From Rhodobacteraceae bacterium HLUCCA08 (GTDB lineage: Bacteria > Pseudomonadota > Alphaproteobacteria > Rhodobacterales > Rhodobacteraceae): 64,000 nt of DNA. Below, piece after piece: positions 25,778 to 33,925 of this stretch (its first letter is position 1; each line of letters starts with the position of its first letter). Position numbers and translations under genes: made by a program. The notes below the pieces were generated by a model. The model was not told the origin of the DNA, did no database searches, and worked only from the letters and a program-made list of their open reading frames with translations. Where the stretch lies: positions 1 through 64,000 of the forward strand of contig LJSF01000001.1 of NCBI GenBank assembly GCA_001314655.1, written 5' to 3'.

Positions 25778-26890
25778 ATGGCGGTCACGATCCGGCACGG
25801 CGATTTCGCGGCGTTCTTCGCGGCGCCCTTCGCGGCCTATGGGCCCGACAGCCCCTATGTCTCGCCCCTGAAATCGGACCTGGAGCGCTTTGTCGACCCG
25901 GCGCGCAACCCGCTGTTCTGCGGGCCGGGAAAGGGCGAGATCGCGATCTTCACCGCCCATCGCGGCGCGACCCTGCTGGGGCGGATCACGGCGCACAGCC
26001 ATGGCGCCTCGAACAGGCTGCACGGGCTGAACCGGGGGTTTTTCGGCTATTTCGATTGCGCCGATGACCCGCCGGCGGCCGCGGCCCTGCTGAGCGCGGC
26101 CGAAAGCTGGTGCAGGCTGCGCGGGTTCACGGAGATCGTCGGCAATTTCAACCTGACGGCCATGCAGCAGATCGGCGTGGTGACCGGCGGGTTCGCGCGG
26201 CCGCCCTATCTGGACCAGGTCTGGTCGCCGCCGCACCTGCCGGCGCTGCTGGAGGCCAACGGCTATGCGCCGACCTTCCCGATGACCACGTTCGAGGTCG
26301 ACCTGACAACGGCCCGGCCCCCGGCGATCGGTCCGAAACAGCAGGCGATCCTGGACGATCCGGCGTTCGACTTCGCCCCGATCACCCGCCGCACGATCCC
26401 GCAGCGGATGGAAGAGGCGCGCCTGATCCTGAACGCGTCCTTCGCACAGAACCCGATGTTCGTGCCTGTCAGCGCCGAGGAATTCCACTTTCAGGCCAAG
26501 GACATGAAATGGGTGATGGACCCGCGCATCTCGGCGGTGCTGCACCGGCGGGGGCAGCCCGCGGCCTGCATCATCTGCGTGCCGGACCTGAACCCGTTCC
26601 TGCGACGCGTGCGGTCGCGGTTGGGGATCACCGCGCCCTGGCATTTCCTGCGTCACCGGATGCGCAACCGCCGCGCCGTGCTGATCTTTTCCGGGGTGTT
26701 GCCGGACCTGCAGGGCCAGGGGGTCAATCCGCTGGTGCTGAACCGGGTGATCTTGGGGGCCAAGGCGGCGGGCTATACCAGGCTGGGCAATACCTGGATC
26801 GGCGACGGCAACCCGGCCTCGCTGGCGCAGAAGGAAAAGGCGGGGGCCAAGACGATGCACCGGCTGCACCTGTTCGCCAAGCCGTTGTAG
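25778..26890 (+). CDS. GNAT-like acyltransferase, YghO-like
   Basis: A 370-residue protein. The C-terminal part (GVLPDLQGQGVNPLVLNRVI, then GYTRLGNTWIGDGN) looks like the CoA-binding end of a GNAT fold, and the N-terminal part (GRITAHSHGASNRLHGLNRG) resembles YghO-type proteins. Its length is that of tandem GNAT proteins. The substrate is unknown. It is probably in an operon with the HAD gene. Confidence 0.72.
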   Translation: MAVTIRHGDFAAFFAAPFAAYGPDSPYVSPLKSDLERFVDPARNPLFCGPGKGEIAIFTAHRGATLLGRITAHSHGASNRLHGLNRGFFGYFDCADDPPAAAALLSAAESWCRLRGFTEIVGNFNLTAMQQIGVVTGGFARPPYLDQVWSPPHLPALLEANGYAPTFPMTTFEVDLTTARPPAIGPKQQAILDDPAFDFAPITRRTIPQRMEEARLILNASFAQNPMFVPVSAEEFHFQAKDMKWVMDPRISAVLHRRGQPAACIICVPDLNPFLRRVRSRLGITAPWHFLRHRMRNRRAVLIFSGVLPDLQGQGVNPLVLNRVILGAKAAGYTRLGNTWIGDGNPASLAQKEKAGAKTMHRLHLFAKPL

Positions 26891-26945
26891 GGCGCTGTTC
26901 GGCCCGGGGCCGCGGATCGATCCGGCCCGGTCCCCGGCGCGACGC

Positions 26946-26966
26946 GCCCCGGGCTTGACCCGGGGC
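26946..26966. repeat. REP-like palindrome, copy 1
   Basis: GCCCCGGG, CTTGA, CCCGGGGC: an 8-bp hairpin between the acyltransferase and di-haem genes. The same 21-mer with one change, in opposite orientation, is at 57408-57428. Confidence 0.6.
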
Positions 26967-27000
26967 CTCCACCGATCGGGGTCCGGACGGCAAAGACCGC

Positions 27001-28647
27001 TCAGAGCAGCTTGAGGTATTCCAGCAGGGCCGCTTTGTCGGCCTCGGACAGCGGCGCGAATTCGGCCGCGTGCCCCTGGTTGCCCATGCCGAAATCGCGC
27101 GTGTCGACGATGATCGGCTCCGACCAGGGGGTATGGCCCGCGGGGTAGCGCCAGGTGTCGCCGTCAAGGGTGCCGGCGATGCCGACCCGGTCGAAATCAA
27201 GCGCATGGCCGCCGGTCTGGAACCGGGTCGGGCGCTGGTCGGGATGCATCAGGTGCCACAGCGTCGGGACCGAGCCGTTGTGCAGATAGGGCGCGCTGGC
27301 CCAGAGGCCGGACAGGGGCGGAGCGGAATAGCCCGTGACACCGGCCGCGCGGACCGGGCTGTCGAGGCTGGCATTGATCGCCTCGACCACCTGCGGCGTG
27401 ATCACCTCGATTCGGGCCTGGTCGGTGCCATAGGGCCCGTGCCAGTTCGGGAAGCTGACCAGACGGGGAGTGTCCAGGCTGTCGTCATAGGTGCCGTGGC
27501 AAGCGGCGCAATGGGCGCTGTAGAGGGCGCGGCCCGCGGTGGCGCGCCGGGGGTCGATCACGCCGGGAAAGGGCTGCGGTTCGTAGGTTTCCAGCCAGGC
27601 GACCACGTCGCGGGCCATCGGGCGGTGATCCTTGGCCACCGCTTCGGAAACGCCCATGGCCGGCACGGTGAAATAGGCGATCATCTGGGCCAGCCGGTCA
27701 CGCTGGTCATCGTCGATATCGGCCGGGGTCAGGGGCGTGTCGGCATCGGGATAGACATAGGAGCCCGAGGTCAGCAGCCGGTTGCGCAACAGCCTGTCGC
27801 CCAGGTCCGGCAGGGAGTTGAAGGTGCTTTCGGTCACGACCTCGCCCTCGGGGATCAGGTCCAGCCGGTTGCGCAGGCTGTCCAGCCCGTTGGTGGCCCC
27901 CACGGTCGAGATGCGGAACGGCAGGAAACTGTCGATGGTCGCGGCGCGTTCGTCCACCAGCGCGCGCAGGCGGGGCAGGATGGCGTAGCGCAGGGTCAGC
28001 GTTTCGCGCGCCGACATGTCCGGATGCAGCGCGCGGGCGGCCTGCATCAGCGTGGCGTCGTCGTGGTCGCGGAACGCGGCAAAGAGCGCCTGGGTATAGC
28101 TGTCCAGGTTGATCGAGCTGTTGCCCATGCCAAGCCAGACGCGCGTCGGGTCCGGCCGTCCCCGGGCGTCATAGGTGACCGAACTGTGGCAGGCGGCGCA
28201 GACCGAATTGCCGATCGTGACTTCGACCGGCGGCCAGGTGCCGCTGGCGGTGCCCCGGATCAGGCCCAGCGGCGCGTCGCGGCTGGGCTGGTCCATATGG
28301 GCGGGCCAATTGGCGATCTCGTCCGGGGAATGGATCCCGAAGCGGCGAAAGCTGGCCTCCAGGTCGATGTCCGTCACGCGGGCCGGGTCGCCATCGGCCT
28401 CGGCCAGGGCCAGGGCGGCGGTGGACAGCCGCCAGGGCACCGCCGAAACCTCGAGCGTATGGGTGCCGAGCGCGCCCCAATCGCCGAAAGCGAAGGCGGC
28501 GATTCCACGGTCGGCGGGGCTTTGCGCCTGGGCCAGCGCGGTGTCGTAGGGGGTCGAGCGCGCGGCCAGGTCCAGCGCGCCGGGGCGCAGGGCCAGGCCG
28601 ATTGCGATGATCGCAAGGGCGGCAAGGGCGAAAAGGACGCGACGCAT
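27001..28647 (-). CDS. Di-haem c-type cytochrome (cytochrome c peroxidase-related)
   Basis: A 548-residue exported protein. The N-terminus MRRVLFALAALAIIAIGLAL is a signal or anchor helix; the start at 28647 has GGAGA upstream, whereas a start 23 codons earlier would bury the signal. Two haem attachment motifs are present, CAACH at 150-154 and CAACH at 380-384, and the C-terminal part (LSGLWASAPYLHNGSVPTLW) is the MauG/CcpA-like C-terminal haem segment. It is longer than classical cytochrome c peroxidase, and the spacing of the haems differs. It is probably periplasmic or membrane-anchored; the reaction is unknown. Confidence 0.85.
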   Translation of the reverse strand: MRRVLFALAALAIIAIGLALRPGALDLAARSTPYDTALAQAQSPADRGIAAFAFGDWGALGTHTLEVSAVPWRLSTAALALAEADGDPARVTDIDLEASFRRFGIHSPDEIANWPAHMDQPSRDAPLGLIRGTASGTWPPVEVTIGNSVCAACHSSVTYDARGRPDPTRVWLGMGNSSINLDSYTQALFAAFRDHDDATLMQAARALHPDMSARETLTLRYAILPRLRALVDERAATIDSFLPFRISTVGATNGLDSLRNRLDLIPEGEVVTESTFNSLPDLGDRLLRNRLLTSGSYVYPDADTPLTPADIDDDQRDRLAQMIAYFTVPAMGVSEAVAKDHRPMARDVVAWLETYEPQPFPGVIDPRRATAGRALYSAHCAACHGTYDDSLDTPRLVSFPNWHGPYGTDQARIEVITPQVVEAINASLDSPVRAAGVTGYSAPPLSGLWASAPYLHNGSVPTLWHLMHPDQRPTRFQTGGHALDFDRVGIAGTLDGDTWRYPAGHTPWSEPIIVDTRDFGMGNQGHAAEFAPLSEADKAALLEYLKLL

Positions 28648-28789
28648 GGCGGGTCTCCGGCTGGGGTCGGGATCTTTATAGCCGGTATGTGAACAATGTT
28701 CAAGAACAAGGTTCAAGTTCCGGTTCCGGGCTGCACCCTGCGCAAGTTGCGGGGATCCGCCGAGGCTTGGCCACGCGACTGCCCCGGGA

Positions 28790-28817
28790 TTGCCGGATTC
28801 GTCGGTTCGACTAGGAG
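28790..28817 (+). promoter_or_regulatory. Promoter of the CAP-domain gene
   Basis: TTGCCG (28790-28795), a 16-nt spacer and TAGGAG (28812-28817), about 34 nt before the chosen start codon. Confidence 0.5.
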
Positions 28818-28850
28818 TGTGAGGGCGTTTTGCGAACGAGGCTGCGACCG

Positions 28851-29324
28851 ATGATGAGGCACGCGATCCTTTGGGCCGGGCTGGCCCTTGGCCTGTCGGC
28901 GGTGCCGGCCGCGGCGCAATGCCGGGCGCCGGCCAATGCCCAGGCGCTGGTCAATGAAATGGCCGGGCAGTTGAATGCCACCCGCACGGCCAGCGGCCTG
29001 CCCGCGTTGCGCTATAACCGCCAGCTGAGCGAGGCGGCGATGACCCATGCCTGCGACATGGTCCGGCACGGGTTCTTCGCCCATCGCGGCACGGATGGGA
29101 CGAATTCGCACCAGCGGGTGCTGCGGGCCGGGTTCAATTCCTGCCTGACCGCGGAAAACCTGTCCTGGGGCTATGACCAATCCAGTCAGATCGTCGGCGG
29201 GTGGCTGCAATCGGCGGGCCACCGGCGCAACATGCTGAACGGCGATGCGCGCGAATTCGGCATCGGCGTGATCGACAGCCCGCGCGGGCCCTATACGGTT
29301 CTGGTCGTTTCGAAACGGTGCTGA
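28851..29324 (+). CDS. Secreted CAP (SCP/PR-1) domain protein
   Basis: A 157-residue secreted protein starting MMRHAILWAGLALGLSA, with a cleavable signal (to AAAQ). The CAP fold is shown by LVNEMAGQLNATRTASGLPA, MTHACDMVRHGFFAHRGTDG, LTAENLSWGYD and the WLQSAGHRRNMLNGDAREFG signature. CAP domains in bacteria bind lipids or act as extracellular effectors; enzymatic activity is unproven. A second CAP protein, lipid-anchored, is encoded at 56876-57361. An in-frame TTG at 28830 is rejected because the signal peptide begins at the ATG. Confidence 0.9.
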   Translation: MMRHAILWAGLALGLSAVPAAAQCRAPANAQALVNEMAGQLNATRTASGLPALRYNRQLSEAAMTHACDMVRHGFFAHRGTDGTNSHQRVLRAGFNSCLTAENLSWGYDQSSQIVGGWLQSAGHRRNMLNGDAREFGIGVIDSPRGPYTVLVVSKRC

Positions 29325-29367
29325 GCCGCGCGGGCCCGGGTCGATCCGCCCTGAACGCGGCCTGCGG

Positions 29368-29811
29368 TCAGGCGTCGGTATCGAGCCAGATCGTCACCGG
29401 CCCGTCATTGGTCAGGCTGACCTTCATGTCGGCGCCGAAGCGGCCGGTTTCGACCGCGATGCCCTGCGCGGCCAGCGCCTGAGCGAATGCGAGGTAGAGC
29501 CGTTCGGCCTCTTCCGGCGGGGCGGCGGTGGAAAAGCCGGGGCGGTTGCCGCGCGCGGTATCGGCGGCCAGGGTGAACTGGCTGATCACCAGGGCGGCGC
29601 CGCCGGTATCCAGGATCGAACGGTTCATCCGGCCCTGATCGTCCCTGAAGATCCGCAACCTGGCGATCTTGGCGGCCAGCCGTTCGGGCAGGTCGTCGGT
29701 ATCGCCCGCCATGGCGCAAACGAGGATCATCAGCCCCGGTCCGCAACGGCCGATCACCGCGCCGTCGACCGCGACCTCGGCCCGGGCGACACGCTGGACC
29801 AGGGCCCTCAC
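29368..29811 (-). CDS. dtd: D-aminoacyl-tRNA deacylase
   Basis: A 147-residue DTD1-type enzyme that hydrolyses D-aminoacyl-tRNAs and mischarged Gly-tRNA-Ala. The start [13 protein letters not shown], the SQFTLAAD motif (about 78-85) and the C-terminal [11 protein letters not shown] containing the cross-subunit Gly-cisPro motif are all present. The length is canonical. Its start overlaps the stop of the upstream carbohydrate kinase by 4 nt, so it is cotranscribed with it. Confidence 0.96.
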   Translation of the reverse strand: MRALVQRVARAEVAVDGAVIGRCGPGLMILVCAMAGDTDDLPERLAAKIARLRIFRDDQGRMNRSILDTGGAALVISQFTLAADTARGNRPGFSTAAPPEEAERLYLAFAQALAAQGIAVETGRFGADMKVSLTNDGPVTIWLDTDA

Positions 29812-30722
29812 AGTTCGGAAGCCCGGGGCGGGTTGGCGCCGGCGCGGCTGACGGTGATCGCCGCGGCGCGGGTGCCCAGGGTCAGGGCGTCGCGGATCTC
29901 GGCCCCGGTCAGCGCCGCGATGCGCGGCTTGGTCAGGGCGCCGGCCGCGTGCAGGCTGGCCAGGACCCCGGCATTGAAAGTGTCGCCGGCGCCGACCGTA
30001 TCGACGACCTTGACCGGTGTGGCTGGAACAAAGACTTCGTTTTCAGGGCTGTAACCCGTCACGCCCTTGGCGCCTTCGGTGATGCAGACCAGCCGTGCAC
30101 CGCCCGAGACCAGGTCGCGCGCCAGGGCGGCGGTGTCGCCGGTGCCGCGCAGCCAGTGCAGGTCTTCGTCCGACAGCTTGATGATATCCGCCGCCGCCAG
30201 CATCCGGTCGATCCGGGCGCGATAGGCCGCCGGGTCGGTGATGAAGCCGGGCCGCACATTCGGGTCGATCATGGTGACCCGGGTCGGGGCCTCGCGCAGC
30301 ATGAAGGCCTCATACGCCGAGCCGCAGGGTTCCGCGACCAGCGAGATGCCGCCGAAGAACAGCGCCTGCGCATCGGTGGCGGGCAGGTCGGCCTCGGTCA
30401 GCATCCGTCCGGCGGTGTTTTCATCGTAGAAGGCATAGGTCGCCTGGCCGTCGACCAGTTTGACGAAGGCGACGGTGCAGGGCCGGTCCGAGATCACGCA
30501 AGCGCTTGAATTCACGCCGCTTTCGGACAGTTTGTCACGCAGGATCTGGCCCAGGAAATCGCGTGAGATGCCGCAGAAGAACCCTGCCGGCGCGCCCAGC
30601 CGGCCCAGGGCGATGGCGGTGTTGAACACTGCGCCGCCGGCATAGGGGGCGAAAGCGTCCTCGCCCGCCGCGGTCTGGCGCGGCAACATGTCGATCAGGG
30701 CTTCGCCACAGGCCAGGATCAT
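29808..30722 (-). CDS. frk: PfkB-family carbohydrate kinase, probable fructokinase
   Basis: A 304-residue ribokinase-fold kinase. The substrate-binding N-terminus is [11 protein letters not shown] with [16 protein letters not shown]; the ATP-site [12 protein letters not shown] contains the catalytic Asp. The sequence is close to the fructokinases of alphaproteobacteria, which phosphorylate fructose to fructose-6-phosphate. It heads a two-gene operon with dtd. A LacI-type operator overlaps its promoter (30738-30775), consistent with sugar control. The fructose assignment is by similarity. Confidence 0.9.
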   Translation of the reverse strand: MILACGEALIDMLPRQTAAGEDAFAPYAGGAVFNTAIALGRLGAPAGFFCGISRDFLGQILRDKLSESGVNSSACVISDRPCTVAFVKLVDGQATYAFYDENTAGRMLTEADLPATDAQALFFGGISLVAEPCGSAYEAFMLREAPTRVTMIDPNVRPGFITDPAAYRARIDRMLAAADIIKLSDEDLHWLRGTGDTAALARDLVSGGARLVCITEGAKGVTGYSPENEVFVPATPVKVVDTVGAGDTFNAGVLASLHAAGALTKPRIAALTGAEIRDALTLGTRAAAITVSRAGANPPRASEL

Positions 30723-30737
30723 CGGTGCCTCCCGTTC

Positions 30738-30775
30738 GTTAGCGCCAACATGGCCCGGCGCGGGGGCTGTATCAA
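30738..30775 (-). promoter_or_regulatory. frk promoter with overlapping LacI-type operator
   Basis: On the minus strand TTGATA (30775-30770), a 17-nt spacer and CATGTT (30752-30747) form a promoter. GTTGGCGCTAAC (30749-30738), a near-perfect palindrome of the LacI-family form, covers the -10/+1 region, a repressor position. The start codon is 16 nt further on. Confidence 0.55.
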
Positions 30776-30875
30776 TCCGATTTCCCCGGCGGTCAAGCGC
30801 GCGGCGCGCTGGCCGGGGCCGGACGGGGCACCTGTCCCGGGCGCTGCCGAACCGGGCGCGCGGTCGCTGCGGCGT

Positions 30876-32003
30876 TCAGAACTGCCCTTCGTTCAACGCG
30901 ATCAGGTAGCCCGCCACGCCGGCCAGGATCAGCCCCAGCACCACGGCGATACCGATCTTCCAGGCCGACCAGGGCCGTTCGCCCTGCACCCGGCCCGAGC
31001 GGCCGTTGACCACGAAGCGGTAGGTCTTGCCGCGATACTTGTAGGCCGCCATCCAGACCGGCAGCAGCACGTGTTTGAAGGTCAGGGTGCCGATCGCCGT
31101 GTCGACACTGCCGACCCGCTGGTGGTCGCCGCCGATGTCGAACTTGATGTCGCGGACGATCTGGCGGTCCATGATCTCTCGGGCCTGCTGGAAGGCGTCG
31201 CCAAGCTCGACCTGATAGCCTTCGGCGCGAAAGCCGGCCAGGTAATGCGGCGCATAGGGCTCCAGCGCCGTCAGATCCCAGGGTTCGAGCGCGTCGGTAT
31301 AGCGCTTGGGCAGGCTGCGCGAGGCCAGCACCAGCACGTCGTCGAAAAACCGCGCCACCCGGCCCGAAACGCTGCGCCAGCGGGTTTTCCGCACCCGGAC
31401 CTGTTCGCGCTTGCCGTTGCGGATCACCGTGCGGGTCTCGTAGTAATCGGTGCCGCGCTGGCCGGTGTAATCGGTCGTCGTATCGGCGTCGAAGGTCCAG
31501 TAGGGGACATAGATCCCGGCCATGCGCCGCCCCTTGCGGGCATAGTCCTGCAAGCCGTTCGGCGCGAACCAGAGCCGGCCCAGCCAGTCTGTCATCGCGG
31601 TGCGGGCCTGTTCCTCGTCCAGCGCGAAGGGCAGCAGGCCCTTGGGCTTGATCTGACGGTGATCGCCGGTATCGGTGACCACGGGCGTGGCGCAGAACGG
31701 GCATTCGGTGGCGTGGATATCGGTGCCGAATTCGATCCGGGCCCCGCAATTGGGGCAGGAGGAGGCGCGCACCGCCTCGATGTCCTGGGCGGGCAGTTGA
31801 TTGTCGATCGCCTGGCGAAAGTCGAGCTCGCGGATCGCGCCGCCGGACCAGGGGGTGTCGTCGACCGGCTGGCTGGCGCCGCAATGGTCGCAGATCAGCC
31901 GCGCATCGCCCGGATCGAACCGCAGGTCGGCGCCGCATTGGTCGCAGGGAAAGCGGTGTTCCTCGGTCGCGGCGATGGTCGGCAAGGCGGTGGGTTCGGT
32001 CAT
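30876..32003 (-). CDS. Double zinc-ribbon membrane protein (YdjG-like, TFIIB-type zinc finger)
   Basis: A 375-residue protein with two zinc ribbons, C20/C23/C38/C41 (CDQCGADL and CDHCG) and C83/C86/C101/C104 (CPNCGARI and CPFC), then a long middle domain (GIYVPYWTFDADTTTDYTGQ onward) and one C-terminal transmembrane helix (about 347-370). The arrangement matches Bacillus YdjG and its proteobacterial relatives, which work with PspA and the SPFH protein YdjI at the membrane. The SPFH gene of this window lies 0.6 kb upstream on the same strand. An ATG 18 codons earlier (32057) is an alternative start. Confidence 0.82.
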   Translation of the reverse strand: MTEPTALPTIAATEEHRFPCDQCGADLRFDPGDARLICDHCGASQPVDDTPWSGGAIRELDFRQAIDNQLPAQDIEAVRASSCPNCGARIEFGTDIHATECPFCATPVVTDTGDHRQIKPKGLLPFALDEEQARTAMTDWLGRLWFAPNGLQDYARKGRRMAGIYVPYWTFDADTTTDYTGQRGTDYYETRTVIRNGKREQVRVRKTRWRSVSGRVARFFDDVLVLASRSLPKRYTDALEPWDLTALEPYAPHYLAGFRAEGYQVELGDAFQQAREIMDRQIVRDIKFDIGGDHQRVGSVDTAIGTLTFKHVLLPVWMAAYKYRGKTYRFVVNGRSGRVQGERPWSAWKIGIAVVLGLILAGVAGYLIALNEGQF

Positions 32004-32109
32004 CGACGGGGCCTTTTGCGCCCGGGCGGGCGGGGTTCCGGTTAGTTCTTTGTTCATCGCCTTGCGCTATCCGCGGATCAACCCCGGATCGTGGCGAAAG
32101 GACGGATTC

Positions 32110-32481
32110 ATGGTCGATGTCGTGGCGGCAAAACAGGAAATCACCGACGCGATCGGTGCCCATGGCACCTGGAAGATGCGGTTGCAGACCGCGGCGCAGA
32201 CCGGGCGGCTGCAGGGACGGGCGGTGGACCTGGCGCGCGACGATCTGTGCCGCTTCGGCCAATGGCTTGGCGGTCTGCCGCCGGAGATGGCGGGGACCGA
32301 CACGGCGCGCGAGGTGAAACGCCTGCATCGGGAGTTCCACAACCTGGCCGGTGGCGTCGCCCGTCAGGTGGAGGCCGGCGACACGGCGGGCGCCCGCGCC
32401 ACGCTGGAAACCGGGCAACTGGGGGAGTGTTCGACCCAACTGGCCCGGGCCCTGACGAGTTGGAAGATGGCGCTGCGCTAG
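32110..32481 (+). CDS. Stand-alone CZB (chemoreceptor zinc-binding) domain protein
   Basis: A 123-residue helical protein consisting only of a CZB domain. The 3-His/1-Cys zinc site is visible as His18 (AHGTWKMRL), Cys47 (DDLCRFGQWL), His73 and His77 (LHREFHNLAG). In other bacteria this domain is fused to chemoreceptors or diguanylate cyclases and senses zinc or hypochlorous acid through the Cys. Here there is no partner domain. It lies on the opposite strand inside the SPFH/TelA/XpaC island and could supply its sensing function. Confidence 0.88.
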   Translation: MVDVVAAKQEITDAIGAHGTWKMRLQTAAQTGRLQGRAVDLARDDLCRFGQWLGGLPPEMAGTDTAREVKRLHREFHNLAGGVARQVEAGDTAGARATLETGQLGECSTQLARALTSWKMALR

Positions 32482-32569
32482 GCCGCGGTGCCGAGGATCA
32501 GACCTCAGGTCAGGCCGGGGCCGACCTGCGGGATGCCGGGGACAGTGGTCGCGGGCCGGGCCGGTCCTG

Positions 32570-33694
32570 TCACCCCCCCGGCGGCGGCGGCGGCATGATC
32601 GTGAAGAGCTGGGCCAGTTCGGCCACCTCGTCGGCGGTCTTCCAGCCGTCCTGGCCCGGGGTCCAGACATGGGTGTCGCGGGTCAGCGCGCCCTCGGCGG
32701 CCATCTTGCCCATGTCGGCCTTGGAGAACGGCCCGCGGGTTTCGCCGTCGCGGGCGATGTGCCAGACATGTTCGACCGGCGGCGGCGGGGGCGCCATCGG
32801 CGCGGCCTGCGACGCGGCCTGAGGCGCGGGCTGCGCCCCCCAGGGGCCCTGGCCGCCCGTCATCATGTTGCCCATCTGCATGCCGAGCCCCGCGCCCATC
32901 CCCATGCCCATGGCGTCGCCGGCGGCGCCGCCCTTGCCGATCGCCTCGGCCGCCTTCCATTTCATGTGCTCGTCGAGGTTGCCGGCAATGCCGCGGCTGC
33001 TGCGTTCGTCCAGCGCCTTTTCGACGGCGGACGGCAGCGAGATGTTCTCGATGTAAAGCTCGGGGATCGACAGCCCGTATTGGCCGATCACCGGGTCGAT
33101 GGCCTGGGCGATCAGCTTGCCCACGTCGCCGGTATTGGCCGCCATGTCGAGCACCGGAATGCCGCTGGCGGCGATCGAGCGGGAAAACTCCTGGACGATG
33201 ATGTTGCGGATCTGGAACGACACCTCGTCGCGGGTGAATTCGCCGTCGGTGCCGACGATTTCGGTCAGGAAACGGGCGGGGTCGGCGACCTTGATCGTAT
33301 AGGTGCCGAAGGCGCGCAGGCGGATGGGGCCGAATTCCGGGTCGCGCAGCATGATCGGGTTCTTGGTGCCCCATTTCAGATCGGTGTGCCGGTTCGTGTT
33401 GACGAAGTAGATTTCCGATTTGAAGGGCGATTTGAAGCCATGATCCCAATGCTGCAGCGAGGTCATGACCGGCATGTTGTTGGTTTCGAGCATGTAGAGC
33501 CCGGGGGTGAAGACATCGGCCAGCTGGCCTTCGTGGACGAACACCGCCGCCTGGCCTTCGCGCACGGTCAGCTTGGCGCCGTATTTGATTTCGTGTCCTT
33601 CGCGTTCGAAGCGCCAGACCATGGTGTCGCGGGTGTCATCGGTCCAGTGGATGACGTCGATGAACTGGCCGGAAAGGAAATCGAGAATGCCCAT
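32570..33694 (-). CDS. SPFH-domain protein with C-terminal GYF_2 domain (YdjI-like)
   Basis: A 374-residue protein. Residues about 20-240 form the SPFH/virion-core-like domain (REGQAAVFVHEGQLADVFTP, then NTNRHTDLKWGTKNPIMLRD and FGTYTIKVADPARFLTEIVG). A Gly/Met-rich linker (about 250-280) leads to a Pro-rich stretch and a GYF_2/DUF4339 module (HIARDGETRGPFSKADMGKM) ending in MPPPPPGG. Bacillus YdjI has the same fold and recruits PspA to the membrane. It follows the DUF2927 gene on the same strand, with repeats between. Confidence 0.88.
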   Translation of the reverse strand: MGILDFLSGQFIDVIHWTDDTRDTMVWRFEREGHEIKYGAKLTVREGQAAVFVHEGQLADVFTPGLYMLETNNMPVMTSLQHWDHGFKSPFKSEIYFVNTNRHTDLKWGTKNPIMLRDPEFGPIRLRAFGTYTIKVADPARFLTEIVGTDGEFTRDEVSFQIRNIIVQEFSRSIAASGIPVLDMAANTGDVGKLIAQAIDPVIGQYGLSIPELYIENISLPSAVEKALDERSSRGIAGNLDEHMKWKAAEAIGKGGAAGDAMGMGMGAGLGMQMGNMMTGGQGPWGAQPAPQAASQAAPMAPPPPPVEHVWHIARDGETRGPFSKADMGKMAAEGALTRDTHVWTPGQDGWKTADEVAELAQLFTIMPPPPPGG

Positions 33695-33766
33695 GGCGGT
33701 GCTCCTGGGGAACGGGTGTCGGTTGCGGTCAGGTTAGGCCGGGTTTGGCGGATTGCCAACGTCCCG

Positions 33767-33825
33767 CGCCTGCGGCGGGCATGACTTGCGCCTGCGGCGG
33801 GCATGACTTGCGCCTGCGGCGGGCG
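33767..33825. repeat. 22-bp tandem direct repeat, 2.7 copies
   Basis: The unit CGCCTGCGGCGGGCATGACT plus TG occurs at 33767-33788 and 33789-33810 without mismatch, and its first 14 bases again from 33811. It lies in the upstream region of the SPFH gene. Too short and spacer-free for CRISPR. Confidence 0.8.
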
Positions 33826-33828
33826 GGG

Positions 33829-33851
33829 CGAGGGGGCTGTCGGCCCCCTCG
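33829..33851. repeat. GGGGGC-type intergenic hairpin
   Basis: CGAGGGGGC (33829-33837) and GCCCCCTCG (33843-33851) form a perfect 9-bp stem with a 5-nt loop, followed by CCCCCGAAGGTATTTTCGGG, a sequence type seen as an intergenic repeat in many Rhodobacteraceae. Confidence 0.55.
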
Positions 33852-33925
33852 CGCTCCCCCGAAGGTATTTTCGGGACAAAGGCGGGGCTTTGGCAGGCAT
33901 GGGGACATGGCTGCGGGATCGGTGG

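Noticed and set aside
33767-33825. Tandem 22-bp repeats as a CRISPR array
   Set aside because: Units are directly adjacent without spacers and no cas genes are present.
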